A DNA stretch of 64,000 nucleotides from Diadema setosum (taxonomy: Eukaryota; Echinodermata; Echinoidea; Diadematoida; Diadematidae). The translations under genes were made by a program, and so were the position numbers. Location of the stretch: positions 1,081,667-1,145,666 of the forward strand of contig CM067075.1 of NCBI GenBank assembly GCA_033980235.1, in the 5' to 3' direction. Of this stretch, positions 25,867-40,800 are shown in pieces (positions within the stretch are counted from its first letter, which is position 1; the number at the start of each line of letters is the position of its first letter). The notes below the pieces were generated by a model. It worked only from the letters and a program-made list of their open reading frames with translations. It searched no databases and had not been told where the DNA came from.

Positions 25867-28800
25867 CTGATTCACAATTTGGTTTTCGTGAAAACCATAG
25901 CACATCACATGCTCTACCTTCGTTTGTAGAAAAAGCGACGCAAGCATTTTGATAGTTTTATCATACGGTAGGTATCTTCCTGGACTTCTCCAAGGTCTAT
26001 ACGACGCTATCAATCATGAAATACTACTCAACAAATTATATTATCATGGAATTCCTTGGAAGGCCTTGGAGTGGTTCAGGAACTACCTATCTAACAGAAA
26101 ACACTTTGTGACTTTCAACAATATAAACTCTCAGATGTCAGATATAAATTGTGCTGTTCCACAAGGTAGTTTCTTAGGCCCACTGCTCTTTACAATTTAT
26201 ATTAATGATCTTCACAGATCTTCGAAATTATTATCGTTTATTCTGTTTGCAGATGATTCTATTCTTTTTTTTTTCGCCCACCATGAACCTCATACTCTTC
26301 TCTATACCCTGAATTTCATTGATAGGAGTCTCATATTGGATTAAGGCTAATAAACTTTCCCTTAATATTGCTAAATCTAAGTTTATTATTTTCAGTAGTT
26401 TAATAGAAATACTGCCTGGGGGACATATTTATCGATAATATTCCTCTTGAACAAAATTTCTTGGTATTTGTGTTGACAATAAACTTACATGGAGAGATCA
26501 TGTCAATGTTCTCTGTAAAACAGTTTCACGAAATAAAGGTATGATAATTGGATTGAAATTTTTTCCAACTTCCACATTAACTAGATGCTTTACTCCAGTT
26601 TTATTTTACTGTATTTGAATAATGGGATTTAGTGTGGGGCAACACGCATCAATTGCTTTTGGAAAAAATGTATTATTGCAAAAAACAAAAGGCGTTAAGA
26701 GTAATCTCTAATTTAAATCCGAGTGCTCATACTGATAATCAATTTTGTTTTGTGATAATAAATTATTGAAGATAAATGGTTTATATCTATTTCAGTTGGG
26801 TCAATTCATTTTTAGATATAATAACAAGAGTTTGCCACATATAATTGATCAAACCTTTTGACGCAGTGATGCTGTACACAATTATCCTACTCGACGTTCC
26901 AGTGAATATCATTTACCATTACTACGTACAATTCTCGCCCAAAATACATTCGTTTTCACTGGCCCGAGGTTCTGGAACAGCCTTGATAATACTCAAAAAG
27001 ATGCTCTGACTTTTCCTTCCTTTGAATCAAAACTGAAAATAAAAAATTGTTGTCATCATCACGTAAACAAATAAACGTATAAAAAAGCCTTTTGCTTAGT
27101 TTTGATAAAAATAAATAATTAAATAAATGTGTATTCTTTAAATAGTTAAGAGTTCATGTTTTAATCCAAATCTATATAGAATTTGAAGTTCTTCAACATT
27201 CCTTGGTGACCTTTCCAGAAAAATGAACGTAGACTTTGTCTTGTTTGGTTTTCCTCCCTTTCTTCTTTTTTTTTTTCTGATTATTTCGCCTGACATAAGG
27301 ATATCACAATTTTATACATGGAGTCCTTGACGGAGCTTCAGTCGCCCACACCTTCTAGAGTAATTCACAAATTTTACAAGTTATGCTTTTCTTGTGAATT
27401 CCTCTTTTCCATGTAAAGTTATAAATCAAGATTTTATTGCTTACATATTTATTTATCCAAACAAGAGTTAATAATCATTATAATAATTGTATTCATGTTT
27501 TGTTGAAAATTACGTTATTCAAAGTTCTTTTTGATGTTATGTACTCATGTAAGCGTTATGTATATTACTTTGTACTACTTTATATGGAAATGAAATCATT
27601 TTGAATTGAATTGAATTGAAGATACTATGAGATGAATTCATGAGGAATTGCTATTCGCAAGTTGCTTGCAGAATTAAGATCTTCGGTTTTATCGAAACTG
27701 TATAATGCGTAAAGGTCAACGAAACAAAGTTTACCGACGTGGGGTCTATGCTGTTATTCCATATACTAACAGAATGCCCGACCAGATATTGACAAAAATG
27801 AAAGTTGGAAAAACTTTTCATGGTGCGTTCACATCGCCGGGCTAGAGGAATATCTGCTTGGAAGGAGAGGATATCCGAATATCTTCAAACGACGCAAAAG
27901 ACGCAAAACACGACGCGCCAACATGTTCGGTCTATCCTATACGAGGAGGTCAAGTCTCTATGAGCTCCTGCGGGTAAGCAGACCAGAAATTATACATAGA
28001 ATGTAATCGCTTATTAATGACGCTGCTTTTAAATCCCCAGGCAATTTTATGTTTAACTTGTGATATGTTATGCATGACAAATCCGTGTAGAGAAATGCGG
28101 AGACAACCATACTTTTCAAATGCCTTCTTTGATAAAAATGCGTCTAGGAAACAATTGGAGTGGTTATAGGCCCTATCAAACATCTTATCAATCGTTTAAT
28201 CATTCTGTACAGCAAGACCCAGAATATCGTCGGTATCTATTTGGATCAACATATTGCGTTATTGAACCCGTTTTACTCTAAAAAAAAAAAAGAAAGGAAA
28301 AAAAAAAGAGTGACAATTTCACTCTAAATTCACTCTTTTTTGTATTCACTCCTTCAAGAAAGAATATTTTCACTCTATTTTTGTATAGAGTAAGATTTCC
28401 TGTCTGTTTTGACCAACCATCATCGCGTTCTTCCAAAAAGCATAGTAAATTTTGAAACTATATAAAAAGAGAATGCTGAAGTCACCCGATTTCCAAACAC
28501 AGAAGCATTTTGGCACGTCACCAGCTTTTAGCTGCGCGGCACTCCCCACCATCTAGCAGAAATTCTACATCACCTAAAATCTATGCCTATCCAATTGGTC
28601 GATTGCTCATATCTTGAAATTCAGTGAATTGAAAGTACCATCGCACGCTGTGGCTGTCAGCCGTTCATCATTTCGTTTGAGCAAAAATGTGTAGGGCATG
28701 ATTGCTGACGTCACCCATTTCCGTTGACTTCCGTGTTTTTTCCGAATCTTCTTGTTTTATATAACACCTGGATAGATCTTTGTCATTAATTGAAAGAGTG

Positions 28801-31800
28801 TTTCATGTTGATAATTCGTCCCATTTTACTCTTGCGTTATCATCCGACGTGTAACTGTGGCTCCATTCTCATCGTGTAATATGATTAGAATGTACAACGC
28901 TTGCGTTTGCAGTGGGTATGCGACAGCGCGCTAAAGCGTATAAAGCGCTCTAAATTAAGCGTTTCTAAATTCATAAAACATATAATGACTCAGATCTACG
29001 TTCTAGGTTTTATATAAGACAAATGATAAAATTAATGTTCTTTCGTGTAAAGGATATAATATTTCACTCAGTGATCCATTTGACTCCGCTGCGCCTCACG
29101 TTGAATGGATCATTTCATCTTTAACCTCATTAAATATTTTGTCCATTACACCCATGAACATTCACTATTTGTATACCATTGTACGGCTCTGATGTCACAA
29201 TATACAAACGTTGCTTAAAGTGAAAACAAAGTTTTGGTAAGGGTTTGAGAACCCGTCTGGCACCATTTCATATTTGCTTGCAATATATCGAAAGAGTCTA
29301 CAAAGAAACTTTACCTGGCTGACGCGATTTGCCGGGATGATGAGTCGTTTTGGAGTATTTTGAGAAAAATAATAAAAGTCGGAAAACCGACTTTTATTCC
29401 AGACGGATCCAGACTAACTCGGTCTCAGGGAAAACTCGACCCTATTTCAGACAATTTACACGCAGTTCGTGATTGCCATTAATACCAAACGAGGCTTAAC
29501 TGAACAGACAGGAAAGTGCGTGCTAATCCTGCACAAAACAAATGGACAGCGCGCGGTCCTCAAGCGAATACGCACATCACTTCAGTTGCTGAGACGCGCG
29601 GTCATTGAAGTTTTTGTTGTTTATGAGCGTCTTTGATTGAAAGTTTGAAAGTTTACTTACTCAACAACCCAAACTCTGGGTATCGGAGTCCAACGAAAAA
29701 CATATAGCACATTATAATATCAATAAATGATGATTGCAAATAACTCTGAAAAGTGTACAAAACAACTATATCAAGGAAAATAAGAATGAAATGCGATTGA
29801 TGAAAAGAAAAAAAATGTACAGAAATATACAATATATACACGATATATGGTTAAAAAAAAAACAAAGAAAGGGAAATATGGCGAGAGAGATGTGAAGGGA
29901 TATGAAGGTGAAGAGGGAGAGTGAGAAGGACACACGACTGGTGAATTAACAAAAGATATACGAGTGACTTTTGGTTCAGGAAAAAAAATAGAAACAGAAA
30001 AAAGAAAAACGCAAAGACATAAGGAAACCTATTCATACGCTAAGTGAACAAGAATGAAGGAAATATGGAGACAGGAACGAGAAGAAGAAGAAGCAGTAGA
30101 GAGATGGAAGAAAAAAGGAGGAGAGAGTGAAAAGACAAATAAGTTATATATCAATTGAAAAGCAGGCAAAGCCTGTAAAAAAAAAGGCATGTAGTATTTG
30201 CAAAAAGGATAAAAAAATACTAGTAATCTAAACATGTGTCATTATATAACTACAAAGCTTGGTTAAATTGGAAAGGACTGCTTTCTTTTGACAATTAAAT
30301 AATTGATCCATCTTCATAGTGTTTGGGTATTTCCAGTAATATTTTTTAAAGTATTTCTTTCGTTGTTCATTAAAAAGTCTTTACTGGAAAAGGTAGTGAA
30401 ATTCATCACCAATTTTCTCTTCATCACAATGGGTACAAAATCTTTCGTTTCTTGGAATCTTGTTTTTAGAGGTGCTTGATAGGCGCACACTAATTTTGCA
30501 AGAGCGCCGAAGAGGTTTTTTGATGCGCGCGTAATTGTAACAACTCGGACCATTATTGCGAGTAGCCAGAAGAACGCGAAGCGCTATACAGGCTGCTCCC
30601 ATAGTATGGTTGGGTGTTCATCACACCGACCACCTAACGTTTCTCTATCAATAGAAACGTGAAAAATCTCACAATTTGCCTGAAATTTTACTCACGTGTG
30701 GAGAAAATACTCCGGATTCACAAGCGCGCACTGAAAATGCGATCTGATGTATATACGCGCTCTAGATGGCGGCTTGAACGCGTGGGTGCCATTTTTTCCG
30801 CACTCAGTTGCCCTGTATATTTAAACCGACCACCCTGACAATACGTATAAAGCGCACTTAAATGCGTGTTTCTTTTTCGACATAACCGTCATTTTCCCCA
30901 AATAATATTTGAATATATTTTGAATCCTTCGATATTACTTTTGACGGACTGTTTGATGAATTTAAATTGATTTTCATTAGGAAACTTTTCATCGTAATTG
31001 AAATGATTTAGATGAGTCGGTTTTTTTTTTTCCACATTCATTTCTCGTTTCTGCTTCAACTCGTACGGTCGTAGCGGGCGACAAAATAATTATGTCATGT
31101 GTAGTGTACGTGTAACGTGTTTGCCTGCACCATCGTACAAGCGGCGGAGTTTGAGAGAGCGGCATTATGACAATTTTGCGGTCAAAACTGTCAAATTTAT
31201 TATGGAAGGATACTCTACATCTAGCAACGAGTCAGCAAAGGTAGGCCTAGTTATATGTAGTTACACGATAGATCTTATTCGAATTTGCTAAATTTCGGTA
31301 ATTTAGAGGGATTACTTATTTGTTTTCGCCTCATTTTACTCGGTAGCGTAGCCCAGTGAAGAATAGAACACCGTTGCGCGTAGTCCCCATGCGTACATTT
31401 TCTTTCTGTACGCGCAATGCCATTATAGAGCGCGGTCGGTTCATATAGACCCGGTCGGTGTGTTGAACACCTACCATACAACACTGTACAATCCAGAGGG
31501 ACAACCTAGACAACTCAGCCCGCCGTCAAAGCGAGGCCGAGTTACTAGTATCCCCGAGTCCGAGTTTAGCCAGACCCCGTTCAGGTAAGTTCTGAGCAAA
31601 AATAGTACAGATAACAAGATAGGAAGGCGCGCGATAAAAATGGACACAAAATGGCTACCCTACATGACGATACAAAATAGAGCTAAGTACAAACTCAGTA
31701 CACCTGGACAGACACATCATTTATTTCCAAAGGGTCGTGATATTTTCATTATCTTAATAAGATTTAAAATTATAGTCGTAGCTATTTTTAGATTAAGGGG

Positions 31801-34800
31801 ATGATCTATTTCGAAGAACGATATCTTAAAGTAATAAGGATTATATCGTGGAGGTAAAAAAATTGGCAACAACATGATCTAACAACAATCGTAATCAACT
31901 ACAGGTACACTTGATAAACAGCATTATAAAATGGGTTCAAGAATGTAGCCAACTGGAAGCGCTGAAATCGGGATTTCCGAGGGCGACGTGCGTAAATGTT
32001 TGGGACGAACATCTTCGGACATCTTGATCCACAAAGGTACGTGAAAAATGCTGTTAGTTTTCGACCCATTTTATAAAACAAATGATGCACAGGATTATTT
32101 CGTGGCGTTAGTGGAGACTCCACTAACGCACTCTATCCTGTGCACCATTTTATATTATAAAATGGGTTCAAGAATGTAGCCAATAGGAAGCGCTGAAATG
32201 AGTCACATGTGCTTTGGTTACTCAGTCCCATTGCACTGCGTGTTAAATCCTATTGCTGATCGTCTGTGCGCGCGGCGGCTCCTTTGAATTGCATGCATAC
32301 GCGCTGTCAATCCTGTAAACAACTTCTAGTTCGGACTGCCGGCCGGCCGGCCGGCCTTTCTTCCCTTGTGCATAACATGTGTGGCGTACGTATCATACGT
32401 ACAGTGTACAGTAGACCAAGCGTTGTGGGACCGGACGCGTACATGGAGTCACTTTGAAGGGCAAATCCAACGATTTAGCAGGTGAATTCTCACGCCGTTT
32501 TCAAAGTATGTTGTCTAGTAGGCCTATATGAGGAGTCTATATCAAGTCTTTAAGGTAAAGGGTGCATATTCTATGTAAAATAAGTAAGTTTTCATGCGGG
32601 AACTTAAGTGTCCGGAAACCCAACCCCCCATTATACTTGGACGTCTATACTGTATGTGCGGGATTTCCGAGTGCGACGTGCGTAAATGTTTGGGACGAAC
32701 ATCTTCGGACGTCTTGACCCACAAAGCGTGAAAAACGCTAAAAAATGCTGTTAGTTTTCGAATTTTCGACCCATTTTATAAAACAAATGATGCACAGGAT
32801 TATTTCGTGGCGTTAGTGGAGTCGTAGCTCACTCTCGGGTATTTACAATGTAGTGCATGTTTCACAATTGTAAATGCCCTCGAGTGCACTATACGCCTAC
32901 ACTAACGCACTCTATCCTGTGCATCATTTGTATAGTATAAATCATTAATGAAAGATCTAGCACTTACTTTGCATGCATGAGTTCTTTGGGGCTCTCTATT
33001 TTGTAGAAGAATAATTATTCCATGTTAATCCACTGTATAAATCGCTGAGTAATAACTAATGATACCCTGGGAGCGCATGATCAATCATGTATCTCAAATT
33101 GCCACACTATGGTTTTTACTCGACGAGACTTTCAATTTTACTGTTTTCTAGGCGAGGGACCAATTCAGTTCTTACTGTGCTATTATAACAAGTATCTCTA
33201 GAACGTTGACTATCATTAATGCGGTGATTAAACCATGAACGGGTTGGGTGAACAATGAATACAAAGCCTTGTTATAATTTGTCTCAGGGTCGTTTTGAAA
33301 ATATCTATAATGCAGAGATAATGATTACGGTATCATAAGTTCATTTTTTTTTCAATAATGTAAGCATTCAAATATTCACAAACCATGTCAATTAGTCTCT
33401 GATAGTAGCTCTTCATGTCGTCAATAAGTGAATCTCGTCGACCATTCACTTCGTCTCTGAATATCTCGCAAAATCTCAGGTGCTGAAAAGGACATGCGCA
33501 AAAACCTGCCCGTACGATAAACTTTTAATTTGAGCTCATTGAGAGGCTGCCGCGTTGCGGTCTGACTGATAACAATGTATAGGCGCGCGATAAAAAATGG
33601 ACACAAAATGGCCATCTTACATGACGATACAAAAGAGGGCTAAGTACAAATTCAGTACACCTAGAAACATGAATCATTTCCAAAGGTGGTATTTTTATTA
33701 TCTTAAAAAGGTTTGAAAATTATAGTCATAGCTTTTTTTCGATGACGGGGATTATTTTGAAGATCGAAATTTAAAGGCATTAGCCCACATTTGTAAACCT
33801 GCAGCAATTGGTCTCATACACTGCAAAAAGTCCGGTGTTAAAAAGTGAACACCGAGCTGGTGTTACATTTTCGGTGCTCATTTATGGTGTTAAATTAACA
33901 CCTCCGGGTGTCATTTCCAAATTTTAAACTGTTTTTGAAGAGTTTCTTAGTAACTGCACTTCTTGTTGATTTTTAATTAAAACAAGACGATCAAGAATTT
34001 TACATTAAAATACTAGATTTTTGAAAAAATACGATACAAAAGAGGGCTAAGTACAAATTCAGTCGCCTAGAAACATGAATCATTTCTAAAGGTGGTATTT
34101 TTATTATCTTAAAAAGGTTTGAAAATTATAGTCATAGCTTTTTTTCGATGAAGGGGATTATTTTGAAGAACGAAATTTAAAGGTATTAGCCCACATTTGT
34201 AAACCTGCAGCAATTGGTCTCATCACTGCAAAAAGTCCGGTGTTAAATAGTGAACACCGAGCTGGTGTTAAATTTTCGGTGCTCATTTATGGTGTTAAAT
34301 TAACACCTCCGGGTGTCATTTCCAAATTTTAAACTGTTTTTGAAGAGTTTCTTAGTAACTGCACTTCTTGTTGATTTTTAATTTAAACAAGACGATCAAG
34401 AATTTTACATTAAAATACTAGATTTTTGAAAAAATGTGAAAATAAATTTACACCAAAGTAACACCAGCTGGTGTGGTCTCTTATTGAAGCTGGACGGGTG
34501 TTAAACCATTGATATTAACACCAACAAATATCAAATCAACACCATGTGGTGTCATTTTTGAATTAACACCAGTACAGTGTCAAAATAACATCAGGTACAG
34601 TGTCAAATTAACACCACGAAGTGTCAGGTGAACACTTTTCAACACCATCACAGTGCATTTTTAACACCTGTGGGTGTGGTCCTTTATTGAAGTTTGATCG
34701 GTGTTAGATTTAACACCCGTGGTGTTAAATCTAACACCGATGTTTTTACAGCGTAGTTAGCATGGAGTTTGGTAATGATGGCAGTAACACCTGTGCAAAA

Positions 34801-37800
34801 TTTCGTTCCAATTAGTCCATTACTTTCATAAAAATAAATGAAAATGCACCGTATGCATGCGTATAACGCTTGCTAGCTCCGGTCCACGTACGTACTACAT
34901 GCATGCGATACATGTGTAAGTTGCATGTACGTAGCTAGCCCGCGCTCGTAATTCGATCTTGGGTCGGGTTGACCCGGTTTGAAAATTGATTTTAAAGGGA
35001 TAGTACAGTATTGGTGGAGATGAAAATTTTGCTTTTAACTTTTTGCGAGATACCAAGAAAACCCTTATGATATAATACAGAGCATACCATTTTAAGAGGA
35101 ATTCAAAGTTTATTTGATGAAAATCGGGTTTGGAGTGAATGAAACATCCAAAAACAAAGTAAAACAAAGTAAAACAAAGCGATCGTAATAAAGTGTGGGT
35201 CCCACACTTTATAGAATCGCTCTTTTTTTTATATCTCAGCCATTTCAAAACCAATTTTCATCAAATAAACGTTGAATTCCTCATAGAATTACATGCTCTT
35301 TCATATTTCATAAGAGATTTCTCATTATCTCACCAAAAAATGTTAGAAACCTGAAATTATGTCTCAACCAAAACTGTACGATCCCTTTAAAACGATGATT
35401 TTCTCTCTTTTATCGAATGGTATAGACAAAGAGCAACAGGTGAGGTATGTTACTGTTATAACTTGTACTTGAAGTCATATTGGACCAGTTTTATGCAGTT
35501 TTGATTTTCGTGGGTTTGCAAATGTGGGCTAATACCTTGAAAGTGATAAGGATTATTTCGTGGAGGTAAAAATTTGGCAACATGATCTAGCAATCAGAGA
35601 CACTTGATAAACAACAACAACTTCTAAGAAAGCGCGTCTCAGGCAAAGACGCACAGGTCATCACAGGTTATCAAGCGTCACTAGGGGGTTTCACACGTAC
35701 ACCGATTAGCGGGATACAAATCTCGAGATTTGCGTCGCGATCGGTATCTCGAGTTTTTTGCACGTGTGGACAGAACCCCCCCCCCCCCCGAAAATTAGCG
35801 CGATAAGTATCGCGATGCTAAACTCAAGAAATCTTGCGCCAGTTCATCAATTAGCGGGATAATTGCCCCCGCACTGGTACGTGTGAACGGTCGGGATTAG
35901 AATCTTGAGTTTTTATATCCCATCATACTTCACCTCTTTCACCTCTTTGGCGCACTACAACAACCGCGCGCGAACCACACCACTGACGCGCAAAAAACAA
36001 TGGACAAAGGTAAGTGGACGCAGGTAGTGATAGAGAAGGGCGCTTTGTGATTCAGTTTGCAGGTTTTGCTGTTATTTCTATCGGCAATTAGCGGGATAAT
36101 TCTGTACGTGTTGACGCTTGCAAAAAAGTCGAGATATGGAGCGCGATCGCTATCCCGCTAATTTGATACGTGTGGACGCTCGCAAAAAATCTCGAGATAT
36201 GGAGCGCGATCGTCATCCCGCTATTTTGTACGTGGGAACCCGGCTTTTGAGTGGCCTCAGGTGATGCGGAACACGATTGCGCACGGGGTAATTTTAATCT
36301 TTTATGATGAGGCGCACTATTCAACTCGGCTCGACTCACTAGCCGGACTTAGCATTAACCGCAAAGCACAGGTTTTTTTTTTTTTTTTTTTTTTTTGGGG
36401 GGGGGGTTTGTGCGTGTGGAAAATGTTTTAAATACGTCAATGGACGTTACAAAATATTTTTATTATGTCTGCAACGTCTTCGTCCTTTGTAAGCGTCCAC
36501 AAAACGTTCTTATTAGGTCTGCTACGTCGACTTCGTCTTTAATGGACGTTTAAAAAACGTTTTTATTTGGTCCGCTGCGTGTGATCGTTCGTCATTGGTT
36601 CTTTAACATGAATATTCATGCCTGAGTATGAATATTCAAATTAAGGTGTGTGTGTGATCTAATTTTAGTAACCATGTCTTCATGCATTACAACATTTTGG
36701 TGGTATGTATAAGAATGTGATACAGATTCCTAAATAAAACAAAATGTTTGTTTTTCTCTCACCGACGGTATCAGCGCCCCTCAATAAAAATCGAAAATTT
36801 GGATATTGAAGTAGTATCAGATTTCACGTTTTTGGGGGAATGATTTTTGACTCGCACCTCTCATGGCAGCCACATATAGACAATATCAAAATGAGATATA
36901 TGAAAAAAGTAAATGTTCTCAAGTGTCTAACCGGCACAGACTGGGGCTCCGATACCGCCTCTATGCTCCTACTTGACCGCGCCCTTATAAGGCCCGTTTT
37001 AGATTACGGTTGTGAAGTATACGACTCGGTGAAGCCCACCGCAACCAAGACATGAGACACTATACAGTACTCAGCATTAAAGTTTGCATCGGAACAACTT
37101 TTTTAACCTCTCTTCAAGCACTCCAAACAGAGTGTGGTGAGATGCCATTGGACTTGAGAAGGAAAATGTCGAGTTCAAACTTTCTAGCAAAGTTAAAAAG
37201 CTATACCCAGTAAATCACCCAATCAGGGAACCCATATACCTTGCTGGCAATACGATTTTTAAAGACGGTTAGACACTTGAGAACATTTACTCTTTTCATA
37301 CGTCTCATTTTGATATTGTCTATGTGTGGCTGCCATGAGAGGTGCGAGTCAAAAATCATTCCCAAAAACGTGAAATCTGATACTACTTAAATATCCAAAT
37401 TTTCGATTTTTATTGAGGGGCGCTGATACCGTCGGTGAGGGAAAAACATACATTTTGTATTCAAAGACGAATCTCCTTTTATCAAAAGAGTCCTTCATCT
37501 CACTCGGGAAACTGAAAGCCGCATTACAACCCATGCAAATGTACCATCCTGGCTCATGCCTCCCCATTAGTACCCACGACGAAATAGAAAAGAAACACAC
37601 CCCAACCGCAGCCATAACGAACCTAACGCTCAACATTATTCATGAAAAATGGAACAAATACACACACATCATACAGATGGATCAAAAGACCAACCCCAGA
37701 AGACCAGCGCAGCGGTATACCAAAGCACGAAGTATAAAAATCGCTCATAAACTTTCACCAATTTCAATATTCCGAGCCCAACAATTAGCTATAATATTAG

Positions 37801-40800
37801 CATTAGATTAGATTGAAGAGAACAAAATAACCGACTTAGTCATTTTTTTTTTTGTGATTCTTTGAGCGTTTTGTGTGATTTGAAATATTCAAATACATCC
37901 CCTTTTACTATTGAGATAAGACAGAAACTATACGCATTAACAAAACAACAAATTAAAGTCAATTTTGAATGGATCCCCTCCCACTGTGACATCAGAGGGA
38001 ATGACAAAGCCGAGACGTTAGCAAAAAACGCGCTGAAAAACACTCGGGAAACAGAAGTCTGTAGCAGCATAAGTGAGACGAATATCATTATATTTAATCA
38101 TTATATGAAACAGTGGCAACTACAATGGGAAAACTCGGAAAGAGGTCGATTTTTATTTCACATACAACCAAACATAACGCAAACATGTAAAAGCAATCTG
38201 TATTGCAGACGTGATGAGAACGTACTTCACAGATTAAGAGTAGGAAGCTGTTTACTGAATGAAACATTGTTTAAATCAGGAAAACATATGTTGATGGTAA
38301 ATGTTCTCAGTGCGGTACATTACAAACGGTGCAACATTTCCTCCTAGAATGTCCGGGTTACAAAGAATACAGAAATCAGTTGCAAAATTATCTTGAAGTA
38401 AGTAATCTTACTATAAGTAATATATTGAATCATCCCCAACAAAAGTATATCATTTGGTTTGTTAGATGCACTGGTAAATATTGAATATTATGGTTTGTAT
38501 TGATATGTTAACACTAGTTGTTTATGGAATAGTATGTATAATGATAAAAGTGCCCGGTGTGCATGCTTCAAAACCAAAATCTGTTTCAAGTTGACAGCAA
38601 ATCATTATAAAGGTGCATGGTCCCGGTGTTTTAGTCAAATGGTACGCGGGCGCACGGCGCAAGTTTCCTATGGAGACCTACGCTATCGACTCCTCTTTGG
38701 CGCTTGTAAACGCTCTGGCCCACTTCCCCGAGTCCGAAGAAGTCCGATTCACTGTAGTCAGTGGTCGGATCACAGTTCGGCTCATGATTCGGCTGAGGGG
38801 GATGACAGCTTTAGCAAACTTCTTTTGTGATGTCATAATAACAAGCACATTATGCACGTACCCTGGCATTAGTACAGACTGCGCGAAGCGCAGAAAAGAC
38901 AACGAAGGCAACGTTACTTCGCAACACCTACGCACTTTACTCTTGATGATTGCTCAACTTCGGTAATCTTCATATCAATGCTAACGGTGATCTGCAGTAT
39001 CATCAACAGCGCCATCTACACTACCTGGACTATGCACCTTTAACTAACCACAAAAATTGAGTTGAGTTGAGTTGAGTTGAGTTTATTAACAACATACATG
39101 TGAATTTGATAACATGATAACATGAATTCCATAGGGTGAGATACAATAACATGATTTTTTTTTATGAGAATACAGTGATTTTGTACAAGGTTCTTACAGC
39201 TATGCAAGCAAACATTTTACATACTTATATTTATCTTACATAAGAATACATGTGGTATAATAGATTTAGTTTCGTTGTGATACATTTATCACTGAAAATG
39301 CAAAGAGTATGAATAAGTATGTAATGTAGACATACGCATAGACAAAGGTTCTGAAAAAAAGTAGAACCCCCCCCCCCCCCCCCCGAAGATAATTTTGTTA
39401 AAGGGGGAACCAAAAGTTAGCAGAAGTGCTAGTCGAGAATGGTTCTCCCATTATAGCTACATGTATATTTAAGCTGTTCATTGCAAGGTCTACTCTTTTA
39501 AATTAACTGTACTATAAAAGTAAATTCTGACGAAGGACAGTCAACCTGCCCGAAACGTCAAGTTCCTCGGTTCTCCTAGTTATTCTTATAACTAGACTTC
39601 TTGCTCTACTTTTACCAGCGCCTTTACTCATTGTTTCATTTCTCTTTCCTCTCTCTCTCTCTCTCTCTCTCTTACACTTTTGTCTGTTTCTACACTACTT
39701 ATCTTTTCTTTTCTGTTCTCTTCTTTTTTCTTCTTTTTCTTTTTATTTCTTCCTTCCATACAACCCAACGGTCCTTTTCAGGACCACTAGTTTTAATTTA
39801 CACATTTCTTTACAGGTTATTTCTCTTGCCTTCTCTCCTCAGGTCTACACTTTAACTTTATTTTAATTTCTTATTTTTGCATTTCTTCCACAGGAACCTT
39901 TTCAGGATTTAACTGTCATCGATTTCGTCTCCAATTTTTTTTTTCTTCTCCTCCGCAGCATTTAATTCTAGGATCCACACTACTAGCTGTTCGCCGACTT
40001 CGTTCTCCTCTTGGTTTCATGAATCTTCACTGCTCTCCCCTATCTCCATGATTCTCCAGCATTCAACTCCTTCCTCTTCCTCTTCCCCTCTATTTCATCT
40101 TTCCTCTTCTAACGATGTCCGAACACCTTACTTGATTCTCACACTATTCTTCCTTACCACTCTCTGTGTTCCTTTCTCTACTGTCTCCACTAGTGCAACT
40201 TCAACTTCTAGCCCATTACTGTCTCCCACTCTTCACTTTTTGCCCTCCTCACAACCCCCATATGTCGCTTCCCTCTTCGTTTCTCCTCTTTCTAGGCTCT
40301 TCTGCCAAACAACGATCCGGTTAAGGACTACATACACATGGTGTCACCGCAAATCTTTCTTCCTAATTAACTTCACCATGCAAACCTTCAAACAACACAT
40401 AAATTAAACTAAACACTGAATATTCTTTTCATCACTAAAATTAAGTTATTTATGCTAATATTATTTGCCGGGAGCTGTTGCGCAGCAAGGACACAGAATA
40501 AAGAGCGCCATCAAGCGACTTCAACCAGCAGTGACGATGTGACACACACGAACCAGGACTCGACAAGCCAACCCATACAACCCCAGCCTCAGCCCATACA
40601 ATCAGCCACTGTACAAGCACAAGTGCAAACGCACTGTACAGAGTGGCGTAAATAGTCCAGTGAGTCTGATTGAAAAGCGCCAAAAAACTCAACAAGCAAT
40701 TGGGAATATGGTGTAGTGTAGATGGTAAAACATTAGGAATAGGTTAGGATATGATTATAGGATTAGGATATGTTAATCTCAGATTGTGTCTATATAATCT

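Larger units (their letters stand above)
33775..35537. mobile_element. TTAA-flanked element A, copy 1, with nested insertions
   Basis: Left end AGGCATTAGCCCACATTTGT after TTAA (33771). Right end ...CAAATGTGGGCTAATACCT (35537) is followed by TGAA. The flanks match a continuous, unoccupied sequence at about 31,655-31,910. Inside are a partial tandem duplication, a GGTGTTAA MITE and TTAA element B. Without these it would resemble the 427-bp copy at 45,262. Confidence 0.8.

Noticed and set aside
37413..37811. 132-codon frame as a host gene
   Set aside because: It leads into the RNase H domain of the LINE, and its first part is the inverted thumb segment.
39601..40407. Two long Ser/Leu/Phe-rich open frames
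   Set aside because: They follow from pyrimidine-rich composition; no domain, and they sit in intron 8.
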